This document shows positions 42,325 through 51,418 of a stretch of 64,000 nt of DNA, one piece after another. The position numbers and the translations under genes are program-made. The first letter of the stretch is position 1, and every line of letters starts with the position of its first letter. A model generated the notes under the pieces. The model ran no database searches. It worked only from the letters and a program-made list of their open reading frames with translations, and was not told the origin of the DNA. Source of the stretch: JALZVT01 sp039029135. GTDB taxonomy: Bacteria > Pseudomonadota > Gammaproteobacteria > Pseudomonadales > Azotimanducaceae. The stretch is from NCBI GenBank assembly GCA_039029135.1, contig JBCCGT010000002.1, positions 248,001 to 312,000 on the forward strand, given 5' to 3'.

Positions 42325-44319
42325 CTAGCCCGTCGCGCCTTGCTCGTTCGCTCGCCTCCCGAACGCCAACACCAGCAGCAGCGACCCAGACAGCAACAGG
42401 ACCGCCAGCGCCAGCGCCCGATAGCCCGGCGCGAGATAGTCGATCACGGTGAACGGACCCGCGAAACCCGCGATCAGCCAGATTCCCACGGGAGTAAAGA
42501 AAAATAGCCAACCGAGCGTCCCCGCCACCGCAACGCTCAGCGCAACGACCCAGCGCCACGATTGACGGAACAGGACGAAGCCGCCACCGCGCAGCAGCGC
42601 CAACAGGAACAGAAGTAGACAAAAGCCGGCGCCGATCGCTGCGCCGGTGGTCGCCGTCGACAGCCGCCGGGTCGTCCGCGCCTCGGCCTCGCCGCGCTCC
42701 GCGCAGCCGGCCTGCACGAACGCGCCGCCATACTCGCGATCCCAGAAACACAGCAAGTCGGCCGTCAGCCTGCCACCGCTTTCCGAATTGGTCAGCACGA
42801 CCAGCCCGTCGCCGCTCGCAGGTACGAAGCTGAGCTGCGCCTTCCAGCCGAAGTTGCTGCCGCCGTGACCGATCAGCTCGCCATCTGCGCCGCTGACGAA
42901 GAAGCCCAGGCCAATGTCCATGCCTGGCCTGGCCGCGGCAACGCCGACGTGCATGCTCTCCACGATAGTTCGATCGAGCACTGGGTTCCGGGCCATGTTG
43001 GCCAGCGCGAACCGCGCGAGGTCGCTAGCGCTCGTATGCAGATTCGCGGCCGCCTGGGCGCGAAAGCGATGATGGGGAATCTCGTTCAATCGTTGGCCGT
43101 GCGGCGTGGCGAGTCGATCGCGCAGCGCGGCCGTCGGCTCGAAGCTCGTCTCAGACATACCGAGCGGCCGGAACAGGGCGCGCGCGGCGTAGTCGGCAAA
43201 ACTCTCGCCGGTCACCTCTTCCACCAGCAGCTGCAGCAGGGTGTACCCCCCGCCGGAGTAGCTGAACCCCTGCCCCGGCGGCTGCATCAGGTGGACCGCG
43301 CCGGCGCCGCCGGTGGCGCCGTTAAGAGACGCCACCAATTCCGGCAGCGCCTCGTCTTCGCGAAAACCCGGATAGCCCCCCAGCGACAGCCCGGCCGTGT
43401 GCGACAGCAGCCGACGCACCGTGACGCCCTCGGCGTCGAACGAAGACGCGGGAATCTGCCAACGCGTCAGCCGCTCGCCGACCGGGTGATCGAGCGCGAG
43501 CCGGGCTTCGCTGACCAGGCGCATGACCGCCCACGCGGCGACCGGTTTGGAAACGGAGGCCACCTGAAACAAATCATCGCGCGTCAACGCCTCACCAGTC
43601 GCCACGGACCGAACGCCCAGATAGTGCTCCTCCGCAATCGCGCCAGCTTCGATGCGCACGACGGCGGCACCGGCTACCTGATGTCGAGCAAGCAGCGTCA
43701 GCGCCACCCCGCGCAGGGCGCTGCCACCCGGAAACGCCGCACTGGCAGCGAACGCACGAAAGCCGGCCGTCATCGCGCGAGCACAGTCGGCCGGCGTGCC
43801 GCTGGCCTGCGAGAAGTTTTGGCACGGCCCCGTCATCACCTCTGGCCTGTTGCGCATCACCCATTCGCGCGCCTGATGATAGATGGGCTGATCGTTGGAA
43901 CTGGTTTCAACCCGCGCGATCGCGTCGCCCGCAAAAGTCAGCGTGAAGCTGTCGGTGACGTTGAAACCGGTTTGCAGCGCTAGGACCGGGTCGTCCTGTA
44001 CGCGCACATCACAGCGAATCTGTGCGCCGCTCTCCTGGCGGCAGGGCGTGCGCTCAAGCACGCGGTAGTTTCCGCCCTGCGCCCAACCCTGATAGTACAG
44101 TACCGAATCTTGAGACTCGGCCGCCCCGACCAGCATCGCGCCCAGCCGGTCAGGGTCAAACGAATAAAACGCATCGATAAATCGATCGGCCTCGGCCAGA
44201 CGAGCGTCCGCTAACTCGGGCGCGTCCTGCGCGTGCACGGGCGACAGCAAGGTCGCGAGGCACACACACGAAAAGTTCCGGAAGCGGTCGCAGAACGCTC
44301 GCATCCCTGCCAGTGTCAT
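42325..44319 (-). CDS. Serine hydrolase (beta-lactamase family) with C-terminal membrane domain
   Basis: A 664-residue protein; the ATG at 44319 follows GGAG by eight bases. It has a signal peptide (FSCVCLATLLSPVHAQ), an N-terminal domain of about 180 residues of unknown type, then a penicillin-binding-protein/beta-lactamase domain with SxxK (VASVSKPVAAW), YSGGGYTLLQ and the HGGSNFGW region. At the C-terminus are about four membrane helices (GFCLLLFLLALLRGGGFVLF, WRWVVALSVAVAGTLGWLFF, and others). It is similar to EstB/PbpX-type peptidases; the substrate is unknown. Confidence 0.87.
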   Translation of the reverse strand: MTLAGMRAFCDRFRNFSCVCLATLLSPVHAQDAPELADARLAEADRFIDAFYSFDPDRLGAMLVGAAESQDSVLYYQGWAQGGNYRVLERTPCRQESGAQIRCDVRVQDDPVLALQTGFNVTDSFTLTFAGDAIARVETSSNDQPIYHQAREWVMRNRPEVMTGPCQNFSQASGTPADCARAMTAGFRAFAASAAFPGGSALRGVALTLLARHQVAGAAVVRIEAGAIAEEHYLGVRSVATGEALTRDDLFQVASVSKPVAAWAVMRLVSEARLALDHPVGERLTRWQIPASSFDAEGVTVRRLLSHTAGLSLGGYPGFREDEALPELVASLNGATGGAGAVHLMQPPGQGFSYSGGGYTLLQLLVEEVTGESFADYAARALFRPLGMSETSFEPTAALRDRLATPHGQRLNEIPHHRFRAQAAANLHTSASDLARFALANMARNPVLDRTIVESMHVGVAAARPGMDIGLGFFVSGADGELIGHGGSNFGWKAQLSFVPASGDGLVVLTNSESGGRLTADLLCFWDREYGGAFVQAGCAERGEAEARTTRRLSTATTGAAIGAGFCLLLFLLALLRGGGFVLFRQSWRWVVALSVAVAGTLGWLFFFTPVGIWLIAGFAGPFTVIDYLAPGYRALALAVLLLSGSLLLVLAFGRRANEQGATG

Positions 44320-44418
44320 CGTTGCTCTCCGTCGTCGAGGGGATGCGCCACCGGGTAGGCGAATGGCGTACAACAGACGATACAATACAAGTCCGCCGGG
44401 CACGCAAGGAGGCTAGCC

Positions 44419-45771
44419 ATGACCGCACGAACACGACGTCTCACGTTGGTGGCGATCGCGCTGGCGACGGCACTGGTGCTGTTCGTCTTCAGCACGCAGA
44501 CCGAGCCCTATCACACGAACGCCACCCGCATCGGCGACTGTGTCGGCGCGGCGTCCAGCTCTCCATCCTGTCGAATGGCGGTATACCAAGATCACGGCGA
44601 CTTCGACGTCGCGTTCGCCGAATACACGGATCGCGGCAACGCACAGGATGCGCGACGCATTGAAGCCGTACTGGCGCAGATCGGCGCCCGCGCCGCACCC
44701 GACGCGAACGGCGCGGTCGTCATCACCTTCATCCACGGTTGGAAGCACAACGCGCACGAGGAAGACTCGAACCTCGTCGACTTCAAGAAGATTCTGGCCG
44801 GGCTGGCTGCTGCCGGCGTGACCGGCGAGCGACGCCTGATCGGCCTTTATGTCGGCTGGCGCGGCGAGAGCCTCGATCTGCGATGGGCCAACAACCTCAC
44901 GTTCTGGGATCGCAAGCAGGTAGCGGAAGAAGTCGGGCGTGGCGGCGTCACCAGGCTGCTGCTGGAACTCGACCGCATCGACGCCGCGCGCGACGACAAC
45001 ATACTCGTCGTCATCGGTCACAGCTTCGGCGGCGCGATCACCCTGTCAGCTCTGAGCGACGTACTCACCGGGCGCGTCGTGCAGCGTACCGCGCGACGTC
45101 GCTACGCGGCTTCCATCGCCGACGGCATCATCGTGCTGAATCCCGCGATCGAGGCCAATCAGGCCCTGCACCTGGTCGAAGCGGCGCTAGAGGAGGACTA
45201 CCGGCCCGAGCAGCATCCGCTGTTCGTCTCGATCAGCAGCGATGCGGACCGGGCGACGCACTGGGTCTTCCCCGCCGGACAGACCGTTGGCCTGCTGCTG
45301 ACGTGGCGGCAGAGCGATCTGACCCGCAGCTATCTCGTGGATCGCACCCAGCCGGGCGTGCCGCAGGTTCTGAAGGAGGAGCATCTGGATGCGACGACGG
45401 TCGGCAACTTCGCCCCTTTCCTGACGCATCGCATGACGTTCAACGACACCGATTCAGAGCCGACCATCGAGCTTGCGGCGTGCGAGACGGTACCCCAGGC
45501 GTGCGAACCGCACGGCTGGACCACGCTCGGTGGCCAGCCGACGATCGATCCCAAGCCCGCGAACTTTCCGCTCTTCTTCATCAAGACCGACGCGTCCGTT
45601 ATGAACGGACACAACGACATCTTCAATCCGAAAATGCAGGCGTTCCTGCAGATATTGATCGATGACGTGGTCGCGCGCGGCGGCGCTGCGAAGCCAGCGC
45701 CGTCGATCCTGCGCCAGCCCGAGCAGGCGGGGCGGCGCGCGACCCAGACCTACCGGAGCTTAGAGCCGTAA
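44419..45771 (+). CDS. Alpha/beta hydrolase (lipase/esterase-like), membrane anchored
   Basis: A 450-residue protein. An N-terminal hydrophobic segment (LTLVAIALATALVLFVF) is a signal anchor. The oxyanion region is VVITFIHGWKHN and the nucleophile elbow is LVVIGHSFGGAITLSAL. The fold resembles DUF900/triacylglycerol lipase-like proteins. The catalytic Asp and His are not certain. It is divergent from the serine hydrolase gene. The periplasmic role and substrate are unknown. Confidence 0.8.
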   Translation: MTARTRRLTLVAIALATALVLFVFSTQTEPYHTNATRIGDCVGAASSSPSCRMAVYQDHGDFDVAFAEYTDRGNAQDARRIEAVLAQIGARAAPDANGAVVITFIHGWKHNAHEEDSNLVDFKKILAGLAAAGVTGERRLIGLYVGWRGESLDLRWANNLTFWDRKQVAEEVGRGGVTRLLLELDRIDAARDDNILVVIGHSFGGAITLSALSDVLTGRVVQRTARRRYAASIADGIIVLNPAIEANQALHLVEAALEEDYRPEQHPLFVSISSDADRATHWVFPAGQTVGLLLTWRQSDLTRSYLVDRTQPGVPQVLKEEHLDATTVGNFAPFLTHRMTFNDTDSEPTIELAACETVPQACEPHGWTTLGGQPTIDPKPANFPLFFIKTDASVMNGHNDIFNPKMQAFLQILIDDVVARGGAAKPAPSILRQPEQAGRRATQTYRSLEP

Positions 45772-45807
45772 CCCGCACCGGCCGGGCGACAAACCCGACT
45801 GCAGCGA

Positions 45808-46989
45808 CTAGCGACGCACCATACGGCGAATGAGCGTCGGTCCGAGGTAGCGACCGAGCATGCGCTTAACAAACCCAACACGAGGGGTTTCGGCAGCGCT
45901 ACCAAAGTCGTTGACGCCGATTTCTTCGCGCAGGTCTGCGGTCATCACCGCAACCGGCTCATCGAGCGGTATTCCCGTGCCATCGGCCATGCGCACCATG
46001 CGCTGAAAATTGCCGATCACAGCGGCGGCGTCGACCAACTCCTCCGCGCCCAGCTCGTCCACTACGGCCTGGCGGGCCGCCGGCAGCGCGTCCGGGTTGT
46101 TGAGCGCCGCCTCGACCAGATCGATGAGCTGTTTGTCCCCCGGAACGCCCGCAGTGACCGCGTTGCCCTGCGTGATGGCCTTCAGATCGACCGCATCGTC
46201 CGACTGTGTGCTCACACGGAGCATCATGGCGTGCGAGCTGGTTCAGTAGAAACAGTCGTTGATAGCCGACACGCGACCGGCGACCAGTTCGATCTGCGGG
46301 CGTGTCAGCGCGCGGTCGGTCTCGGCTGCCGGGTCGCGGATGACCGCCATGGGCAGATACTGCGCGGACGACAGGCGCTTGAACAGGCGCAGGCCGTCGG
46401 GAACCAGGCTGAGACAGCGCAGCACATTGGCGACCACGGGTATGCCTTCGTACAGGTCGGCATCCTGTTCGGCGAGCCGGCCTGCGGGAATGGTTGGGAT
46501 CCAGGCGCCCTCGAGGCGCGCCGCCTCGGGCCGATAGCGGCTCGGCAATCCGGGCTGGGGCTCTGGCAGGGGTTCCGGCTCAAACCCCAGCGTAGCGTTA
46601 AAGCTGTCGATACACAGGGTCGCGACCACAACGGACAGCAGCTCGACGTAGTGCGCGTCCGTCAACTGATCGTCGAACTGAGCGACGAGAAAAGTCCTGG
46701 TGAGGCGCGAGGCGTCGGTGGTCAAGCGATGCACCAGATCGACCGCGCGGGCGGAAAGCACGTCGGTCGCGGCGTGCTCCTCCTCGTCACCGTAGGGCGA
46801 CAGTGCGGCTTTGCGACGCGCACAGAGCGGACAGGTCGCGGCCGCGCGCACCTCCGCAGCAATCGCCACGCGTTCTTCCGCCGTCCACCAGGTTCCGGCG
46901 CTGCCAATCTGCTGCCAGGCGAAACGATAGGCGTCTGCCAGCTCGGCGCGAATCGGAAACGGCGAGTTGGAGTATACGAACGGTCTCAT
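45808..46989 (-). CDS. AhpD/CMD-family protein, candidate selenoprotein (TGA read as Sec249)
   Basis: The frame starts at the ATG at 46989 (GGGAGG seven bases upstream) and meets a TGA at 46243-46245 right after NDCFY. The same frame continues with TSSHAMMLRV for 144 more residues to the stop at 45808. Read through, the protein is 393 residues and contains CFYUTSSH: Cys246, Sec249 and His253, exactly the CxxC-x3-H redox motif of AhpD/carboxymuconolactone decarboxylases with the second Cys replaced. The downstream half has no ribosome-binding site, and its best ATG lies six codons after the TGA. A possible SECIS hairpin follows. Another pair, C53-x2-C56, is near the N-terminus. The alternative, a recent nonsense mutation of a Cys codon (TGC or TGT to TGA), cannot be excluded. 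Confidence 0.75.
46206..46238 (-). promoter_or_regulatory. Candidate bacterial SECIS hairpin after the TGA codon
   Basis: Two alternative folds follow the UGA. GCUCGCAC (46231-46238) can pair with GUGUGAGC (46210-46217), eight pairs including one G-U, four bases after the UGA. Alternatively GUGU-GAGC-ACAC (46206-46217) gives a small stem whose loop begins with G, 29 bases past the UGA, within the usual window for bacterial SECIS. Both were read by eye. Confidence 0.45.
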
Positions 46990-47126
46990 CGGACACCTCC
47001 CAGACATGCTCGCAGCGAGTCTCAACCCAGATGCACGCGTGCGCAAGCGCGCCGATCGCGAAGATCGTTGCAAGCCGCCGAGCGGCCCGCCTATGCTGAC
47101 CGCGAATACACGACGGAGATGGAGCG

Positions 47127-49001
47127 ATGGTACGCCGCGTAGCCCTGACGCTGCTGTGTATGGCCGGACTGGCATGCACCGCATCAACACCGACAACGAC
47201 GTTTGAGGTCGACGTACCCACCGGCGAACCCGCGCCGTGGACCAGCCTCGCGCCGCAAGACGATCCGCAGGACTTTCACTTCGTCGTCGTCAGCGACCGA
47301 ACCGGCGGCCACCGCCCGGGCGTGTTCAAGGGCGCTATGGGCAAGATCAATCTGCTGGCGCCGGCGTTCGTGGTCAGCGTCGGCGATCTGATCGAGGGCT
47401 ACACCGACAACCAGGCCCGTATCGACGCCGAGTGGGACGAGATGGAGGGTTTCGTCGAACAGCTCGAGGCGCCGTTTTTCTACGCCGCCGGCAACCACGA
47501 CATGAACAACGCCGTGATGGCCAACACCTGGCAGCGCCGCTTCGGCCCGTCGTTCTACAAGTTCGAATACAAGGAGGTGCTGTTTGTCGTACTGAATTCA
47601 GAGCTGTTCGGCATGGTCGGCGCACCGGACACGCCGCTCCCGGGTCCCTGGACACAGGCGCAGCAGATGGCGTTCGTCGAAGACACCCTGACCGCCCACA
47701 CGGACGCGCGCTGGACCATCGTGCTGCTGCACCAGCCGCTGTGGGACTCGCGCGAGATCGACGCCGACTGGCTGCAGATCGAAGAGTGGCTGGGCGAGCG
47801 CCGCTACACCGTGTTCGCGGGGCACTTTCACCAATACGCGAAGCGCCAGCGGCACGATCGCAATTACATCACGCTGGCGACGACCGGCGGCGGCAGCGGC
47901 CTGCGCGGCACGCCGTTCGGCGAGTTCGATCACGTCGCCTGGATCACCATGCGCGAGGACGGACCGCTCATCGCCAACCTCCTGCTCGAAGGCATTCAGG
48001 ATGAAGACGTATCGACGCCGGAACTCGCCGGCCGGGCACAGGAGATCACCGCCGCGATCCGCACGCAGCCCGCGCTCGGCCAGGGCGCAACCTTCCGCAG
48101 CGCCACTCAGCGGATCAGCGTCAGCAATCCGACCGACGGCGTCGTGCGATACGCGCCGCTGGTATCAAAGGCCGGCAACTTCGCGGTCGACGGACTGCGC
48201 GCAGTCGCGCTCGAACCCGGCGAGAGCACGACGCTCGCGCTGTCGCTGTCCGCCGACGAGCCGACCCCGTACCGCGATCTCGTCGCCGCAGAGCTGACGT
48301 GGCGGGTCGACGCCGGGATCGGCGAGCTGTCGACCCGGACACCGGTGCTGCCGCTGACACGCCATCCGCTGCCGAGACGGGACGACGCGCCCAGCATCGA
48401 CGGCGACCTCGGCGATTGGCGTGACCTGCCCTATCGCGTCGACAGGCAGGGCGACATCGCGACACCGGAGTTCGCGGCGGCGGATCTGTCGTATCGGTTC
48501 GCCGTCGCCGAAGACGCGGAGGCACTCTACGTGGCCGTCACCGTGATCGACGACGAGGTGTTGATCGAACCCGGCGCGCTTGCGCGAGATCAGGATGCGA
48601 TCACGCTAAGCGTCGACGTGCGCGACGACGCGGCGCGCAACCGCAGCATGGGCGTGGGCGAGGCGGTGCTGGGCGGCGACATGGCGCAGCTTGCGATGCT
48701 GATCAAATCCGTGGGTGCTGCGAGCCCCGATCGGCTGCTCGGTTTCATGGACGAGACCCTTGCCGTCAGCGGCGCCGCGGTCGTCAGGACCGATCGCGGC
48801 TACGACGCCGAGTTCGCGATCCCCCTCACATACATCAATAACAAGGCTGGACGCGACGACTGGACGGTGGCGCGCATCGCGGTCTCGGTTTACGACAAGG
48901 ACAGCGGCGATCACGCGCCCGCGACGCTGCACTGGCAGCCCTATCGATATGGCGCGGGTGCGATGCCTTGGACGCACACGTTCCAGCGAGCTTCGCGGTA
49001 G
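47127..49001 (+). CDS. Metallophosphoesterase lipoprotein with C-terminal carbohydrate-binding-like domain
   Basis: A 624-residue protein with a lipobox (LCMAGLACTAS, Cys17). The calcineurin-like motifs are in order: VVVSDRTGG, VVSVGDLIEG, YAAGNHDMNN, VLLHQPLWD and VFAGHFHQYA, which bind two metal ions. The C-terminal 200 residues start with APSIDGDLGDWRDLPYRV, the hallmark of CBM9/DOMON-like sugar-binding modules. It is probably an exported phosphatase acting on a surface polymer. It is divergent from the candidate selenoprotein (137 bp between starts). Confidence 0.88.
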   Translation: MVRRVALTLLCMAGLACTASTPTTTFEVDVPTGEPAPWTSLAPQDDPQDFHFVVVSDRTGGHRPGVFKGAMGKINLLAPAFVVSVGDLIEGYTDNQARIDAEWDEMEGFVEQLEAPFFYAAGNHDMNNAVMANTWQRRFGPSFYKFEYKEVLFVVLNSELFGMVGAPDTPLPGPWTQAQQMAFVEDTLTAHTDARWTIVLLHQPLWDSREIDADWLQIEEWLGERRYTVFAGHFHQYAKRQRHDRNYITLATTGGGSGLRGTPFGEFDHVAWITMREDGPLIANLLLEGIQDEDVSTPELAGRAQEITAAIRTQPALGQGATFRSATQRISVSNPTDGVVRYAPLVSKAGNFAVDGLRAVALEPGESTTLALSLSADEPTPYRDLVAAELTWRVDAGIGELSTRTPVLPLTRHPLPRRDDAPSIDGDLGDWRDLPYRVDRQGDIATPEFAAADLSYRFAVAEDAEALYVAVTVIDDEVLIEPGALARDQDAITLSVDVRDDAARNRSMGVGEAVLGGDMAQLAMLIKSVGAASPDRLLGFMDETLAVSGAAVVRTDRGYDAEFAIPLTYINNKAGRDDWTVARIAVSVYDKDSGDHAPATLHWQPYRYGAGAMPWTHTFQRASR

Positions 49002-49019
49002 GCCAATCCTGCGTCAGAC

Positions 49020-50600
49020 TTATCTGCCGGCGTCTGCCACGGGCAGGCGCAACGGGAAACGGGCGACGATCGGCGGTGTCGCGTCCGTCCCGAAGTTGAG
49101 GCGTAGCTCCAGCGCCATTGCACCTCGGAGTTCCGCAACGGGCAGCGCCGCCCGCAGCGGCAGCCGCTGCCCCAGAAACGCCGGCCGGGTCTGCGTCGTC
49201 GCGAGCGTTGCGCCAGCGCCGTCCTGCAGCACGACTTCGACATCGGCGATGTTCGGACGACCGGCGCGAGACGCGACGTCGATCTCCACCGCGCCGCTGA
49301 TCGCGCCGGCGGCGTTCGTCACCAGCGCCGGGGTGAGCGTCATGCCCGCGGCTTCGGCAGTCGCAAGCGGCAGCCGGTGTGGGCTCACCCGATCGTCAAG
49401 GTGCCGCTGCACGTAGGGAACGCCAGCAGCGGTGACGACGAGCAGCAGCGGCAGAAACGCATACTGCGCGGTGGTCGGCGCGCGACTCTTCAGCCGCCGC
49501 CAGGTCAGCCACACGCCCGTCAGGGTCAAAGACAGCATCGTGAGCCCGAATACGAACCAGATCAGCTTGGTCAACAAGCCGCCGAACGAGCCGAAGTGCA
49601 GCGGATCGGCGATCTCGTTCAGGTAGGCCGGCCAGGACAGCTCCGGCGAGCGCTGCACGCGTATCACTTCCGCGCTGACCGGATCCAGAAACACCCGGTT
49701 GGCCCGGTGCCGCACGAGCGGATCGTCCTTGCGGCCCAGCACGGTGGACGCCTGGTCGAGCCGCAGCGAGAAGTAGATCTGGCGCGCCTCAAGCCCCGGC
49801 AGGGCCGCCTGCGCCGCCCGCACGAGCTCGCCCGCGCCGGCGGTCGGGCTCACGGGCGCGTAGCTCGCGCGCTGTTCGAGCGTCGGGCCAGGGCGCTGCG
49901 GCTCGAAGCCGTCGTCGACGATGTAGGCCACCAGCTCGGCGAAGTACCAGAAGCTGGTCGCGATGATGAGCACGAAGAACCAGATGCTCCACAGCCCCGC
50001 GGCCTTGTGAAAGTCGCCGAGGGCGACGCGCGCGCCCTTCGAAAAACGCACCCGCGTCGCGACGGTACGCCAGTTGCGAACCGTCTTCAGGCCGGTGTAG
50101 AGCGAGATGAGCAGAACCACCGCCATGGTCGTGACGAGCGGCAGCCCGATGATGCTGGGCATAAACAGATAGCGGTGCAGATCGCGAAAGAAGCGCTGCA
50201 CGGTCAGCGTACCGATCGCGCCGTTCGCGGTCAGCGAGACCGGATCGATCAGCAGAAAATAGCGCCGGCCGTTTTCGTCCAGCATCGTCGCCCGGTGCGC
50301 GAGATAAGGCTCTTCGCCGAGCCCCAGCGCGCCCAGCGTATGGCCGGGCGCGGCCTCGCGCACCGCCGCCTCCAGGCGATCCCAGTCCGCGACCGCCACA
50401 CCTGAGGAGGCGCGCAGTTTCGGTTCGACCAGCCAATCGATCTCGTTGGCGATGACCGCGAAGGTGCCGGTAAAGACGACCAGCAGCATGAACAGCGCGA
50501 GATTGAAGCCGAGCCAGGAGTGCAGATCGAACAGTTTGCGACGAGCGCTGCGCTCCCGGCCGGTGGACGCGGCCGGGGTAATCTCACGGCCTGCGTTCAC
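49020..50600 (-). CDS. PepSY-associated TM-helix membrane protein
   Basis: A 526-residue inner membrane protein with four or more helices. FDLHSWLGFNLALFMLLVVF near the N-terminus and the long PepSY-like periplasmic loop after it are the signature; FHKAAGLWSIWFFVLIIATS and FGGLLTKLIWFVFGLTMLSL carry the conserved helix His/Trp region. Such proteins often accompany iron-siderophore receptors and may be reductases. The start overlaps the TetR stop by four bases, so both are one operon below the Fur-box-like site at 51339. Confidence 0.87.
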   Translation of the reverse strand: MNAGREITPAASTGRERSARRKLFDLHSWLGFNLALFMLLVVFTGTFAVIANEIDWLVEPKLRASSGVAVADWDRLEAAVREAAPGHTLGALGLGEEPYLAHRATMLDENGRRYFLLIDPVSLTANGAIGTLTVQRFFRDLHRYLFMPSIIGLPLVTTMAVVLLISLYTGLKTVRNWRTVATRVRFSKGARVALGDFHKAAGLWSIWFFVLIIATSFWYFAELVAYIVDDGFEPQRPGPTLEQRASYAPVSPTAGAGELVRAAQAALPGLEARQIYFSLRLDQASTVLGRKDDPLVRHRANRVFLDPVSAEVIRVQRSPELSWPAYLNEIADPLHFGSFGGLLTKLIWFVFGLTMLSLTLTGVWLTWRRLKSRAPTTAQYAFLPLLLVVTAAGVPYVQRHLDDRVSPHRLPLATAEAAGMTLTPALVTNAAGAISGAVEIDVASRAGRPNIADVEVVLQDGAGATLATTQTRPAFLGQRLPLRAALPVAELRGAMALELRLNFGTDATPPIVARFPLRLPVADAGR

Positions 50601-51310
50601 GGCGAGTCGCCGCTACCGCCGGGCCCATAGTCCGCAGTAAGCCCCGCCAATAGCACGCCGATATTGCGATCGAAGAGCGCTTCGGACTCCGCGGTGGAGA
50701 AGTCGGTGACCCCCGTGGCGGCCAGGGTCGCGGCCAGGTTGGGAAACGGTTCCAGCGCCTCCTCTGAGAGCTGCAGTACGGCGTATCCGCCGGGGCCATG
50801 CTCGGCTTCGAGCTCCTCAAAGCGCTCCCACTTGGCCGCAAAGCTAAAGCAATAGTCGACGACCATGGCGTAGACCCGCCAGGCATCAGCGGCGCCGAAG
50901 CCCGCCCGCATGAGCACGCCGAGGGCCTCGTCCAGAATCGCGAACGCGGCCGGCGTCGTCGGGCCGACCTTCATGCCGTAGGCGGAAGCGCCCGGCAGCG
51001 CGAGCAGGGCCGCGCGAAACGAGCGCGCGAGCCCGGCCATGTAATCCTGCCAGGGCTGGTCGGCGTCCGGCAGCGAGATGCGGCGGCAGAAGTCATTCAT
51101 ACACGCATCGAGCAGGTCTTCCTTCGACGCGTAGTACCGGTACAGCGCCGTCGTCGACACCTCAAGTTTGCGCGCGACCGAACTCATCGATAGCTCGTCG
51201 ATGCCGATCTCGAGGGCCGCGCGCAGGATGCGCTCGCGGTCGACGAGTGCCGGCCGGCCGGTGATGGGCGGTGGCGGCTTTTTCAGGCGCCGCAGTCGTC
51301 TGTGAGCCAT
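50597..51310 (-). CDS. TetR family transcriptional regulator
   Basis: A 237-residue regulator when started at the ATG at 51310 (MAHRRLRRLKK); an ATG at 51325 adds five residues and would leave almost no leader after the presumed promoter. The helix-turn-helix is SSVARKLEVSTTALYRYYAS, within the typical RERILRAALEIGIDELSMSS context. The C-terminal domain is helical with a TetR_C-like fold. It overlaps the PepSY gene. It is the divergent partner of the exporter operon at 51419 and may control one or both. Confidence 0.85.
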   Translation of the reverse strand: MAHRRLRRLKKPPPPITGRPALVDRERILRAALEIGIDELSMSSVARKLEVSTTALYRYYASKEDLLDACMNDFCRRISLPDADQPWQDYMAGLARSFRAALLALPGASAYGMKVGPTTPAAFAILDEALGVLMRAGFGAADAWRVYAMVVDYCFSFAAKWERFEELEAEHGPGGYAVLQLSEEALEPFPNLAATLAATGVTDFSTAESEALFDRNIGVLLAGLTADYGPGGSGDSP

Positions 51311-51338
51311 GGCCCAGTATGACATAGCCGCCTAAATT

Positions 51339-51357
51339 ATTAATGAGAATGATTTGC
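51339..51357. promoter_or_regulatory. Fur-box-like site in the TetR-PepSY/MMPL divergent promoter region
   Basis: ATTAATGAGAATGATTTGC matches the 19-base Fur consensus at 13 positions. It overlaps the -35 region (TTTGCA, 51353-51358) of a rightward promoter with -10 TATAAC at 51375-51380 (16-bp spacer), and is 29 bp from the TetR ATG on the other side. Both operons are therefore plausible Fur targets. Confidence 0.75.
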
Positions 51358-51418
51358 ATTTGCTGATTACAGGGTATAACTTTGCTTCGGTCGCAGCGTC
51401 TCCAAAGGCAGACTCCGC

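Noticed and set aside
45808..46227. Independent 139-residue gene starting at 46227
   Set aside because: No ribosome-binding site, and it is exactly in frame with the upstream gene across one TGA at a redox-active position; better read as the second part of one protein.
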